From contig CALCHM010000152.1 in assembly GCA_937901345.1 (NCBI GenBank), positions 1 through 7,436 on the forward strand: a stretch of DNA of 7,436 nucleotides, in the 5' to 3' direction. Position 1 is the first letter of the stretch, and each line of letters starts with the position of its first letter. A model generated the notes under the pieces. It made no database searches, had not been told where the DNA came from, and saw nothing but the letters and a program-made list of their open reading frames with translations. Of this stretch, positions 1 to 6,631 are shown piece by piece. This stretch comes from an uncultured Prevotella sp. Its GTDB lineage: Bacteria; Bacteroidota; Bacteroidia; Bacteroidales; Bacteroidaceae. The translations under genes and the position numbers were made by a program.

Positions 1-2
1 AG

Positions 3-68
3 GCAGACTAACTAAATTGTCCCCCAAAGTTAGGGGGACGAGCAACTTTAGTTGCTGAGGGGGTCTGT
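3..68. repeat. Structured intergenic block, likely repeat-derived (three-way-junction fold)
   Basis: Two hairpins lie back to back. GTCCCCC (19-25) pairs with GGGGGAC (33-39), and AGCAAC (41-46) pairs with GTTGCT (51-56) around a TTTA loop. They are enclosed by an outer stem of GCAGAC (3-8) with GTCTGT (63-68, one G-U pair), so the whole block can fold as a three-way junction. The C-run/G-run hairpin followed by a GGGGGTCTGTTA-like tail resembles dispersed intergenic repeats I recall from Prevotella/Bacteroides genomes. That link is from memory, not a search. No coding potential is visible. It could also be the 3' end of a neighbouring transcript, but no U-tract follows it. Confidence 0.45.
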
Positions 69-209
69 TAAAGTTCTTGGGGCAACTCCTATATTATTGC
101 CATTTCAAAAATTGATAGCAACGCTCCTATTTAGGACTCTTATGGTTGAAAAAGCACAATTATTAGCATTAAAAGAGCATAACTCACCCTTATTCTCAAT
201 ATAATATAG

Positions 210-217
210 TACTTTTG
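210..217 (+). promoter_or_regulatory. Putative Bacteroidetes-type -7 promoter element upstream of ftsX
   Basis: TACTTTTG matches the Bacteroidetes primary-sigma -7 consensus TAnnTTTG and is followed by CA. It lies 60 bases before the ftsX start codon, which would give a leader of roughly 50 bases. I see no good TTTG-type -33 element at the expected distance upstream, so the site rests on the -7 match and its position. Confidence 0.5.
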
Positions 218-244
218 CAGTAATTTATGCCTTAATGTGCCCCT

Positions 245-268
245 ATGCTAACTAGTGGCAATTAGCAT
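245..268 (+). promoter_or_regulatory. Hairpin in the ftsX leader
   Basis: ATGCTAA (245-251) and TTAGCAT (262-268) form a perfect 7-bp inverted repeat around a 10-base loop. It ends 9 bases before the ftsX start codon. In the mRNA it would sit at the edge of the ribosome footprint and could modulate initiation. As DNA it could be an operator. The function is inferred from position only. Confidence 0.3.
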
Positions 269-277
269 CGTTCTTTT

Positions 278-1150
278 ATGACTCAAGTAAAAAAGAAAAA
301 AACAGGAAAATTCAATACCATCACCTCATGTATCAGCACATCGCTTGTGTTGATTCTTTTAGGTACAGCAACGTTTTTTATCAAACTTTCTGAGAATTTT
401 GGTAGAGAATTGCGAGAGAACTTTACGGTTGAAGTTCTTCTTGATGATGCCATCACAAAGGAAGAACGCGAAACTATGCATCAAGAATTAACGGCATTGC
501 CTTATGTGAAGCAGGTTTCCTACATTTCAAAAGAAGAAGGTATGAAGGAGATGGCAGCAGTTCTTGAAGGAGGTCCCCAGGAATTTCTGGGTTTTAACCC
601 TATTCCTGCCGAATTTGAATTGTTTCTGAATGCAGCATACGCTAATCAAGACAGTTTGTTGTATTACATTCCTGATTTGTACAACTACAAAAAAGTAACA
701 GACGTCATCTACCCCAAGGATGCCATGGAATTTGTAGATCATGTCATACCCTTGATAGGCACGCTTCTTATTTTTGTTGCCTCATTATTGGGATTTATCT
801 CTTTTGCCCTTATTCACAACACCATGCGCATGAGTATTTATGCACGCCGTTTTTCGATTCATACGATGAAACTCGTTGGGGCGCGTTGGGGGTTCATTCG
901 ACGTCCTTTTATGCTTCGCGCATTTTGGATTGGTTTTTGGGCAGCGATAGTGGCCAATGCTTTGGTGGGAATTGGCATGTATTGGCTCTATAGTTTGGAT
1001 GCGTATATAGGAAATCTTGTCACACAGGATGTTGTATGGACAACCTTTGGCATAAACTTTGCCTGCGGCCTGTGTTTAACCATCATTAGTGCATATATTT
1101 CGGTAAATAAATTCTTAAAGATGACAACCAGTCAACTTTTCATGAATTAA
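278..1150 (+). CDS. ftsX: Cell division protein FtsX (ABC-type permease-like)
   Basis: This is the integral-membrane partner of the ATPase FtsE. FtsEX sits at the divisome in the inner membrane and controls cell-wall hydrolases during septation. The 290-residue protein has the FtsX layout: a short basic cytoplasmic N-terminus (KKKK at 5-8), a first helix at about 16-36, an extracytoplasmic domain at about 38-155, then three helices near 157-180, 212-237 and 255-276. The cytoplasmic loop MKLVGARWGFIRRPF (197-211) is the family's most conserved signature. Length is normal for Bacteroidetes FtsX. The ATG at 278 is chosen because it gives the expected N-terminus; the upstream region has no Shine-Dalgarno sequence, as usual in this phylum. 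No ftsE is present, so the partner must be encoded elsewhere. It begins a run of plus-strand genes, but 125 bases separate it from the next one. Confidence 0.93.
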   Translation: MTQVKKKKTGKFNTITSCISTSLVLILLGTATFFIKLSENFGRELRENFTVEVLLDDAITKEERETMHQELTALPYVKQVSYISKEEGMKEMAAVLEGGPQEFLGFNPIPAEFELFLNAAYANQDSLLYYIPDLYNYKKVTDVIYPKDAMEFVDHVIPLIGTLLIFVASLLGFISFALIHNTMRMSIYARRFSIHTMKLVGARWGFIRRPFMLRAFWIGFWAAIVANALVGIGMYWLYSLDAYIGNLVTQDVVWTTFGINFACGLCLTIISAYISVNKFLKMTTSQLFMN

Positions 1151-1275
1151 ACCACCTTCACATCCATAGATTGCAGACTTACCCATAAATACCCATTTGA
1201 TTTTAAAGTCTTTACACTCAGAAGAACCTATTTTATTATAGACTCATTTGCATATACCATAAATACTCTATAAAC

Positions 1276-1530
1276 ATGAAACATCAATTTGCGTTTTCAA
1301 AGGCCAATTTCATTCTCCTTGCCATAGGCATTGCCATTGTCATGGTTGGTCTTTTACTGATGTCAGGCGGAGGAACTACTATCGAACAGTTTGATCCTGA
1401 AATTTTTAATGCACAACGCATCCGTGTGGCGCCCATGGTTACTTTCTTTGGATATCTTTTTATTGTAGTCGCTATACTTTACCAACCCAAAGGTAAGTCA
1501 GTAACATCAGAATATAACAAAAAAGAATAA
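1276..1530 (+). CDS. DUF3098 family small membrane protein
   Basis: An 84-residue protein with two predicted membrane helices (about 11-30 and 52-69) joined by a short loop that contains FDPEIFNAQRIRVAP (39-53). That loop is the recognisable signature of DUF3098, a family I know only from Bacteroidetes, where it typically lies between ftsX and uppP as it does here. The tail after residue 70 is short, charged and probably cytoplasmic. No biochemical function is established. Location suggests a link to envelope growth or division, but that is guilt by association. The stop codon lies 6 bases before the uppP start, so the two are almost certainly co-transcribed. The 125-base gap upstream shows no convincing TAnnTTTG promoter; CTCATTTGCA near 1243-1252 is only a weak partial match. 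Confidence 0.85.
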   Translation: MKHQFAFSKANFILLAIGIAIVMVGLLLMSGGGTTIEQFDPEIFNAQRIRVAPMVTFFGYLFIVVAILYQPKGKSVTSEYNKKE

Positions 1531-1536
1531 GCGTTT

Positions 1537-2352
1537 ATGGATTGGTTAGAAGCTCTTTTCCTTGGTTTGATACAAGGATTGACGGAATATCTCCCCGTCA
1601 GTAGTAGTGGTCACTTAGCCATTGGTTCCCATTTACTGGGCATTGAGGCAGACCAAAGTATGATGTTCACCGTTGCCGTTCACGTTGCAACAGTGTTGAG
1701 CACGCTGGTGATTCTTGGCCATGAAATATGGAAAATTCTCTCTGGTGCACTTCTTTCTCCCGTAGGCGGACAATTAAATGAAGACCACAAATATGTATTA
1801 AACATTGTTGTGTCAATGATTCCTATCGGAATTGTTGGTGTGTTCTTTAAGGATGAGGTAGAAGCCATCTTTGGAAGTGGACTTGCCGTTGTAGGTTCAT
1901 GCTTATTACTCACTGCATTATTGCTTTCGTATTCTTACTTTGCGAAGCCCAAATTGAAGGAAAAGATCTCACTTCGTGATGCCTTTATCATTGGTCTTGC
2001 ACAAGCGCTTGCCGTGTTGCCTGGTTTGAGTCGTTCGGGTAGTACTATTGCCACGGGATTGATATTAGGAAACAAAAAGGAGAACATGGCACAATTTTCG
2101 TTCCTTATGGTGATTCCTCCCATTTTAGGTGAGGCGCTACTTGACAGCATCAAAGCCTATAAGGAGGGTATGGATGTTGCTTTTGCAGGATGCGATACAC
2201 TTTCACTTATTGTTGGTTTTATCGCGGCGTTTGTATCAGGTTGTATCGCTTGTAAGTGGATGATAAACATTGTGCGCAAAGGTAAACTGATTTACTTTGC
2301 TATCTATTGTCTGATTGTAGGTATGGTGACCTTGGTTACAAGTGTTCTTTAA
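1537..2352 (+). CDS. uppP: Undecaprenyl-diphosphate phosphatase UppP (BacA)
   Basis: It dephosphorylates undecaprenyl diphosphate to the monophosphate at the outer face of the inner membrane. This recycles the lipid carrier for peptidoglycan and surface glycans, and extra activity gives bacitracin resistance. The 271-residue polytopic protein has both active-site regions of the BacA family. The first is the (E/Q)xxxE motif, seen as Q13-E17 in GLIQGLTEYLPVSSSGH (10-26), with the serine cluster and H26. The second is PGLSRSGST (162-170) with the catalytic arginine R166. Length matches the usual 260-280. It follows the DUF3098 gene by 6 bases. The 163-base gap after it, with a palindrome, may end this transcript or hold a new promoter. 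Confidence 0.96.
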   Translation: MDWLEALFLGLIQGLTEYLPVSSSGHLAIGSHLLGIEADQSMMFTVAVHVATVLSTLVILGHEIWKILSGALLSPVGGQLNEDHKYVLNIVVSMIPIGIVGVFFKDEVEAIFGSGLAVVGSCLLLTALLLSYSYFAKPKLKEKISLRDAFIIGLAQALAVLPGLSRSGSTIATGLILGNKKENMAQFSFLMVIPPILGEALLDSIKAYKEGMDVAFAGCDTLSLIVGFIAAFVSGCIACKWMINIVRKGKLIYFAIYCLIVGMVTLVTSVL

Positions 2353-2515
2353 GGTTATCCGTTTTAGGGCATAAGGCATAAACAATCGTTCGAACGATTG
2401 AACCTACTTTGTGCAGTATTTTTCTAAAAAATCATCATGAGAGGAATCACTGCCCACCGAATGAAAAACCGAAGTCCCTTTGACTCATAATCTTCAAACG
2501 TTATCTTCTTAAAAT
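2353..2515. other. uppP-truB intergenic region
   Basis: A 163-base gap in an otherwise tightly packed gene run. It contains the 18-bp palindrome at 2383-2400. Five bases further on is TACTTTG (2405-2411), which resembles the Bacteroidetes -7 box TAnnTTTG but is one base short in the spacer. No hairpin with an adjacent U-tract is present, so I cannot call a terminator. No short ORF is convincing. The A-rich stretch before the truB ATG is the only visible initiation-region feature. Confidence 0.5.
2383..2400. promoter_or_regulatory. Perfect 18-bp palindrome, possible operator
   Basis: CAATCGTTCGAACGATTG is identical to its own reverse complement. As DNA it is a textbook dimeric-repressor site. 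As RNA it would form only a 7-bp stem with a TCGA loop, and no T-run follows directly, which argues against a terminator. It lies 30 bases past the uppP stop and just upstream of a weak -7-like TACTTTG. That position would suit control of a truB-queA-folK transcript. Confidence 0.4.
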
Positions 2516-3253
2516 ATGCCAAATCTATTTGAGCAAGGAACCGTTCTTGCTTTTGACAAACCACTTACTTGGACATCTTTCAATCTTGTTGCAAAAGTGC
2601 GCTGGTTGATATCGCAACATATTGGTGGTAAAATAAAAGTGGGACATGCTGGAACACTAGACCCCTTAGCAACGGGAGTACTGATTATCTGTACAGGTAA
2701 AGCAACGAAGCAGATTGAGCAACTCCAAGCAGGCGTAAAAGAGTATATTGCCACGCTTAAATTAGGAGCAACGACCCCTAGTTTTGATCTTGAAAAAGAA
2801 ATTGACGCAACCTACCCCACAAGTCATATCACACGTGAGGGCATTGAACAGGTGCTACAACAGTTTGTAGGCGAAATCATGCAGACACCTCCTGTATTTT
2901 CAGCCGTAAAGGTAGATGGTAAGCGCGCTTATGACCTTGCACGCAAGGGAAAGGATGTTGAACTCAAAGCAAAACCGCTGCGCATTGACGCCATTGAGTT
3001 GTTATCCTGTGATTTGGAACAAATGGAAGTCACTATCCGTGTAGTATGTTCCAAAGGAACTTACATACGCGCCTTGGCTCGTGATATTGGACAAGCGTTA
3101 CAATCAGGCGCACACCTCACCGCACTGCGTCGCACTCGAGTGGGAGAATATACAATAAACAACTGCTTTGAGACTATTGAAGCATTCGAAAAACACCTCA
3201 AATCAATTGTTGTTACAGAGGATGATAAAACCAGTCCTCTTCACCTTCAATAA
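2516..3253 (+). CDS. truB: tRNA pseudouridine-55 synthase TruB
   Basis: It isomerises uridine 55 in the T-loop of most tRNAs to pseudouridine in the cytoplasm and also acts as a tRNA-folding chaperone. The catalytic motif is GHAGTLDPLATGVL (43-56) with nucleophile D49. The N-terminal DKPLTWTSFNLV (14-25) matches the conserved DKPxGxTS region. The later block KGTYIRALARDIG (from about residue 180) is the typical RNA-binding/active-site arginine segment. At 245 residues it is shorter than E. coli TruB (about 314) and seems to lack a full C-terminal PUA domain, which is common in Bacteroidetes. The start is the ATG after an A/T-rich stretch; there is no Shine-Dalgarno sequence. queA begins 17 bases after its stop, so the two tRNA-modification genes are probably one transcript. 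Confidence 0.96.
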   Translation: MPNLFEQGTVLAFDKPLTWTSFNLVAKVRWLISQHIGGKIKVGHAGTLDPLATGVLIICTGKATKQIEQLQAGVKEYIATLKLGATTPSFDLEKEIDATYPTSHITREGIEQVLQQFVGEIMQTPPVFSAVKVDGKRAYDLARKGKDVELKAKPLRIDAIELLSCDLEQMEVTIRVVCSKGTYIRALARDIGQALQSGAHLTALRRTRVGEYTINNCFETIEAFEKHLKSIVVTEDDKTSPLHLQ

Positions 3254-3270
3254 ATTGAAAAAAGTCAACT

Positions 3271-4323
3271 ATGAAACTCTCTGAATTTAACTTCAAACTT
3301 CCAGAAGAAAAGATTGCTAAATATCCCGCACGTTTTCGTGATGAAAGTCGCATGATGGTACTTCATCGTAAGACCGGAGAGATCGAGCATAAGATGTTTA
3401 AAGACATCCTTTCTTATTTTAATCCACACGACCTTTTTGTTTTCAACAACACTAAGGTCTTTCCTGCACGCCTTTACGGTAATAAAGAAAAGACTGGAGC
3501 TGTTATCGAAGTATTTCTTCTTCGTGAGTTGAATCCTGACCTCTTTCTTTGGGACGTACTTGTTGATCCCGCTCGTAAAATTCGTATTGGCAACAAGCTT
3601 TATTTTGGTGAAGACAATTCACTCGTTGCTGAAGTTATTGACAACACTACAAGTCGTGGTCGCACACTACGTTTCCTCTATGAAGGTGACCATGAAGACT
3701 TCCGTCAGCAACTTTATGCACTTGGAGAAGCTCCTGTCCCCCGTTTTATCGGACGTGGTAGCGAACCCGAAGACTTAGAACGTTTCCAATGCATCTTTGC
3801 CGAACATGAAGGTGCTGTAACGGCACCAACAGCAGGACTCCACTTCTCGCGCGAAATGATGAAACGCATGGAAATTTTTGATATCGACAAAGCGTTTATC
3901 ACACTCCATTGTGGATTGGGTAACTTCCGCGACACAGACGTTGAAGACCTCACCAAGCACAAGATTGACTCCGAGCAAATGAAGGTGGACCGTGAGTGTT
4001 GTGAAATTGTCAACCGCGCGAAGGAAAACGGACAAAAGATTCTGGCTGTCGGCACCACAGTACAACGCGCACTCGAAGTTTGTGTAGGTCCCGACTGCCG
4101 TATTAAAGAATTTGAAGGATGGACAAACAAGTTTATTTTTCCACCCTATGAATTCTCCGTAGCTGATAGCATGTTGGTGAACTTCCACTTACCTTATTCT
4201 ACCCTCTTGATGCTCACCGCAGCTTTCGGTGGTTATGAAAACACGATGAAAGCCTATGAGGTTGCACTTCAAGAAGACTACCGTTTTGGAGTTTATGGAG
4301 ACTGCCTCCTAATTGTTGATTAA
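3271..4323 (+). CDS. queA: S-adenosylmethionine:tRNA ribosyltransferase-isomerase QueA
   Basis: It transfers and rearranges the ribosyl group of S-adenosylmethionine onto preQ1 at position 34 of GUN-anticodon tRNAs (Asp, Asn, His, Tyr), giving epoxyqueuosine. The 350-residue length is normal. Family motifs appear in order: the N-terminal LPEEKIAKYPA (10-20), FVFNNTKVFPARL (57-68), VTAPTAGLHFS (183-193), TLHCGLGNF (211-219), AVGTTVQRALE (259-269), TNKFIFPPYEF (285-295) and NFHLPYSTLLMLTAAF (304-319). No key block is missing. It sits 17 bases after truB and 9 bases before folK, which implies co-transcription. The short leader gap leaves no room for a preQ1 riboswitch. Other queuosine genes are not in this window. 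Confidence 0.96.
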   Translation: MKLSEFNFKLPEEKIAKYPARFRDESRMMVLHRKTGEIEHKMFKDILSYFNPHDLFVFNNTKVFPARLYGNKEKTGAVIEVFLLRELNPDLFLWDVLVDPARKIRIGNKLYFGEDNSLVAEVIDNTTSRGRTLRFLYEGDHEDFRQQLYALGEAPVPRFIGRGSEPEDLERFQCIFAEHEGAVTAPTAGLHFSREMMKRMEIFDIDKAFITLHCGLGNFRDTDVEDLTKHKIDSEQMKVDRECCEIVNRAKENGQKILAVGTTVQRALEVCVGPDCRIKEFEGWTNKFIFPPYEFSVADSMLVNFHLPYSTLLMLTAAFGGYENTMKAYEVALQEDYRFGVYGDCLLIVD

Positions 4324-4332
4324 TTATCAGTT

Positions 4333-5226
4333 ATGCAACTCCTTCTTGCCCTTGGAGCGAACTTAGGAGCAAAAGAAGCGCAGTTAAAAATGGCAATAAG
4401 AGCACTTGAGACGCACATCGGTACGCTCCTCAAGTGCTCTACCTTTTACAATACTGCCCCCATCGGTTTTGAATCACCAAATGAATTTGTCAACGCAGTT
4501 GCGCTTTTCGAAACTTCACTTCCTCCAGAACAGGTACTTCACATCACACAACAGATTGAACGTGAGTTGGGACGTACTTCTAAAACAATCAACGGTATTC
4601 ATACCGACCGAACAATTGACATCGACCTGCTGACGTACGACGAACAGGTGATACATACCGTTTCACTCACAATACCCCACCCTCGTCTTCACAAGAGACG
4701 CTTCGTGCTAGAACCGCTTTGCGAAATCTTCCCGGAGGGAATTCATCCAACGTTGCATACAACTTATAATACATTGCTTAAACAACTCAATAAGGCTATG
4801 ATAACTTGTGAAACAAAAGTGACTCCAGAACTTCTCAATAGTCTCAATATCCTTTTGCCCCAATTGTCTTCGAACGCGAAACAACTCACAACTGAACGCT
4901 TGCAAGCGCTCCTGAATTGCCCCACAACGCTACTTTACACACTTCGCGATGAAGAGGGAACGATCAGAGGCACTGCTACACTTTCCTTTCAGGAACTACT
5001 TACTGGGACGAAAGCTTGGGTGGAAGATGTTGTTGTTGACGAAACTGCCCGCGGAAGGGGATATGCGCGTCAATTGTTGCAGCATTTAGCAGAAGAAGCG
5101 ACAAAATTGGGAGCAAAATCACTCAACTTAACGTCGCGCCCTTCACGTATTGCGGCAAACAAATTATACCAAAGCGAGGGTTACGAAATTCGCGAAACAA
5201 ATGTTTATCGCAAAGCGGTGAAATAA
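4333..5226 (+). CDS. folK: FolK (HPPK) fused to a C-terminal GNAT acetyltransferase domain
   Basis: Residues 1 to about 150 are 6-hydroxymethyl-7,8-dihydropterin pyrophosphokinase, which moves pyrophosphate from ATP to the pterin in folate synthesis. Visible motifs are LALGANLG (5-12), IERELGR (75-81), DRTIDIDLL (92-100) with the Mg-binding pair D96/D98, and IPHPRLHKRRFVLEPL (114-129). HPPK alone is normally about 150-170 residues, but this frame runs on without a stop to 297. Residues about 156-297 look like a GNAT N-acetyltransferase: VEDVVVDETARGRGYARQLL (230-249) carries the acetyl-CoA pyrophosphate-binding RxxGxA pattern (R240, G243, A245), followed by LTSRPSRIAANKLYQSEGYE (266-285), typical of motif B. 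M156 (ATG at 4798) sits where a free-standing GNAT protein would start, so internal initiation is possible. The acetyl acceptor is unknown. The gene lies 9 bases after queA, and no clear terminator follows it. Confidence 0.9.
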   Translation: MQLLLALGANLGAKEAQLKMAIRALETHIGTLLKCSTFYNTAPIGFESPNEFVNAVALFETSLPPEQVLHITQQIERELGRTSKTINGIHTDRTIDIDLLTYDEQVIHTVSLTIPHPRLHKRRFVLEPLCEIFPEGIHPTLHTTYNTLLKQLNKAMITCETKVTPELLNSLNILLPQLSSNAKQLTTERLQALLNCPTTLLYTLRDEEGTIRGTATLSFQELLTGTKAWVEDVVVDETARGRGYARQLLQHLAEEATKLGAKSLNLTSRPSRIAANKLYQSEGYEIRETNVYRKAVK

Positions 5227-5360
5227 ATATAAACAATAGAACAAGAATTAAAGTAGTCAAAGTAGAAAAAGGAATAAAGGAGAGAAGATATTAAAGGTTT
5301 AAGGTAAAATCCAACAATTGAAGACAAAAGGTCGGCAAGGTTATTTCTCCGAAGTCCTTC
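5227..5360. other. Purine-rich folK-ychF intergenic stretch
   Basis: From about 5227 to 5340 the plus strand is strongly purine-rich, mostly A and G with very few C, unlike the flanking coding DNA. No hairpin with a T-run is visible to end the folK transcript, and no open reading frame is convincing. It precedes the ychF promoter and may be an untranslated 3' region. Confidence 0.4.
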
Positions 5361-5390
5361 TTCCTGTCTCCTTTAAAATTTGTACCTTTG
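5361..5390 (+). promoter_or_regulatory. Putative ychF promoter (Bacteroidetes type)
   Basis: TACCTTTG (5383-5390), followed by CAC, is an exact match to the -7 consensus TAnnTTTG. The start codon of ychF lies 27 bases beyond it, implying a short leader of about 20 bases that is A-rich (AATAAAAAACG) and lacks a Shine-Dalgarno sequence. The -33 region around 5361-5366 (TTCCTG) is a poor match to TTTG. ychF is therefore probably transcribed separately from the upstream genes. Confidence 0.65.
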
Positions 5391-5416
5391 CACAAGAATA
5401 AAAAACGTATATATAC

Positions 5417-6520
5417 ATGGCATTACAATGTGGAATTGTGGGCTTGCCTAACGTGGGTAAGTCGACACTTTTTAACTGCTTGAGCAATGCGAAAGCACAG
5501 TCTGCAAACTTCCCTTTCTGTACTATTGAACCCAATGTGGGAGTCATAACAGTACCTGACGAACGTTTAACGAAGATTGCTGAACTCATCAATCCCAACC
5601 GCATCGTTCCTACAACGGTAGAAATCGTTGACATTGCTGGATTGGTGAAAGGTGCTTCAAAGGGTGAAGGTCTTGGAAACCAATTCCTCGGAAACATCCG
5701 TGAAACAGACGCTATTATCCACGTACTACGCTGTTTTGACAATGACAATGTAGTTCACGTTGATGGTTCTGTTGATCCCGTTCGCGATAAGGAAATTATT
5801 GACACCGAACTTCAACTTAAGGACCTTGATACAGTAGAAAACCGCATTAAGCGTGTAGAAAAAATTGCCAAGGTTGGAGGCGACAAGCAAGCGAAATTGG
5901 AATACGACGTGCTTATTGCTATTCGCGAAGCGCTCCTTGCTGGAAAAAGTGCTCGTACAGTAACATTTGACACAAAGGATGAAGAACTTGCTGCAAAGAA
6001 TCTTTTCCTCCTTACTGCAAAACCCGTACTTTACTGCTGTAATGTAGATGAAGCATCTGCTGCTACAGGAAACGAATACGTTGAACGTGTGAGAGAGGCC
6101 GTAAAGGACGAAAATGCTGAAATTCTGGTCGTTGCAGCACAAACAGAAGCTGATATCGCAGAATTGGAAACGTATGAAGAACGCCAAATGTTCCTTCAAG
6201 ATGTAGGACTTGAAGAATCTGGATGCAATCGCTTGATTAAAGCAGCTTATAAGATGCTTGAACTAGAAACCTACATCACTGCCGGCGTTCAGGAAGTACG
6301 TGCGTGGACCTATCGACGCGGTTGGAAAGCACCTCAATGTGCTGGTGTTATCCACACAGACTTTGAAAAAGGTTTTATACGTGCTGAAGTCATCAAATAT
6401 GAAGATTTCATTAACCTAGGTTCAGAAGCAGCTGTTAAGGAAGCTGGTCTCATGCGTGTTGAAGGTAAGGAATACGTCGTACAAGACGGAGACATCATGC
6501 ACTTTAGATTTAATGTGTAA
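5417..6520 (+). CDS. ychF: Redox-regulated ribosome-associated ATPase YchF (OLA1/Obg family)
   Basis: A cytosolic P-loop NTPase of the Obg family that prefers ATP over GTP, binds ribosomes and is linked to stress responses. Walker A is GLPNVGKST (9-17). The switch II/G3 region is DIAGLVKGASKGEGLGNQFL (72-91). The G4 motif is NVDE (209-212) rather than NKxD, the change that makes YchF ATP-specific. Cys35 in FPFC is at the position implicated in redox control of E. coli YchF. The C-terminal TGS domain covers about 283-366, including AWTYRRGWKAPQCAGVIHTDFEKGFIRAEV (listed here only as landmarks: AWTYRRG, HTDFEKGF, IRAEV). Length 367 is normal and no key residue is missing. It has its own promoter-like site upstream and an intrinsic terminator downstream, so it looks monocistronic. 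Confidence 0.97.
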   Translation: MALQCGIVGLPNVGKSTLFNCLSNAKAQSANFPFCTIEPNVGVITVPDERLTKIAELINPNRIVPTTVEIVDIAGLVKGASKGEGLGNQFLGNIRETDAIIHVLRCFDNDNVVHVDGSVDPVRDKEIIDTELQLKDLDTVENRIKRVEKIAKVGGDKQAKLEYDVLIAIREALLAGKSARTVTFDTKDEELAAKNLFLLTAKPVLYCCNVDEASAATGNEYVERVREAVKDENAEILVVAAQTEADIAELETYEERQMFLQDVGLEESGCNRLIKAAYKMLELETYITAGVQEVRAWTYRRGWKAPQCAGVIHTDFEKGFIRAEVIKYEDFINLGSEAAVKEAGLMRVEGKEYVVQDGDIMHFRFNV

Positions 6521-6562
6521 AAGGTAAAGACAAGGAAAAGCAATATAATATAACAGACTGAT

Positions 6563-6592
6563 AGGGCGGCCTTTAGGTCGCTCTTTCTTTTT
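6563..6592 (+). terminator. Intrinsic terminator of ychF
   Basis: AGGGCGGCC (6563-6571) pairs with GGTCGCTCT (6576-6584) around a TTTA loop, giving a 9-bp stem. Two of the pairs are G-U on the plus strand and would be C-A mismatches on the minus strand, so the hairpin is built for plus-strand RNA. A T-rich tract (6584-6592) follows. It begins 42 bases after the ychF stop. Confidence 0.85.
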
Positions 6593-6631
6593 ACATTTGT
6601 TTCTATATCTTGCCTAGAATTACATTATTTT

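Noticed and set aside
1..72. The folded block at the left edge as a tRNA or tRNA-like gene
   Set aside because: It has no anticodon arm, no T-loop consensus (TTCRANY) and no acceptor stem of the right length, although the overall shape is branched.
84..130. Imperfect direct repeat GCAACTCCTAT / GCAACGCTCCTAT
   Set aside because: Two short imperfect copies only, with no further units or flanking structure; not enough to call a repeat array or binding-site pair.
142..204. 20-codon plus-strand frame (starts MVEKAQLL) ahead of ftsX
   Set aside because: It is short, has no supporting signal, and lies upstream of the putative ftsX promoter. I see nothing to distinguish it from chance.
3254..3270. 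Possible preQ1 riboswitch ahead of queA
   Set aside because: Only 17 bases separate truB and queA, too short for a preQ1 aptamer with its expression platform.
3714..4188. Two long minus-strand frames (137-138 codons) opposite queA
   Set aside because: They overlap each other and the well-supported queA gene, contain no recognisable motif, and are explained by the codon composition of the plus strand.
5726..6199. 157-codon minus-strand frame opposite ychF
   Set aside because: It is entirely antisense to conserved YchF coding sequence, has no family resemblance, and is unusually rich in Phe and Cys, as expected from a shadow frame.
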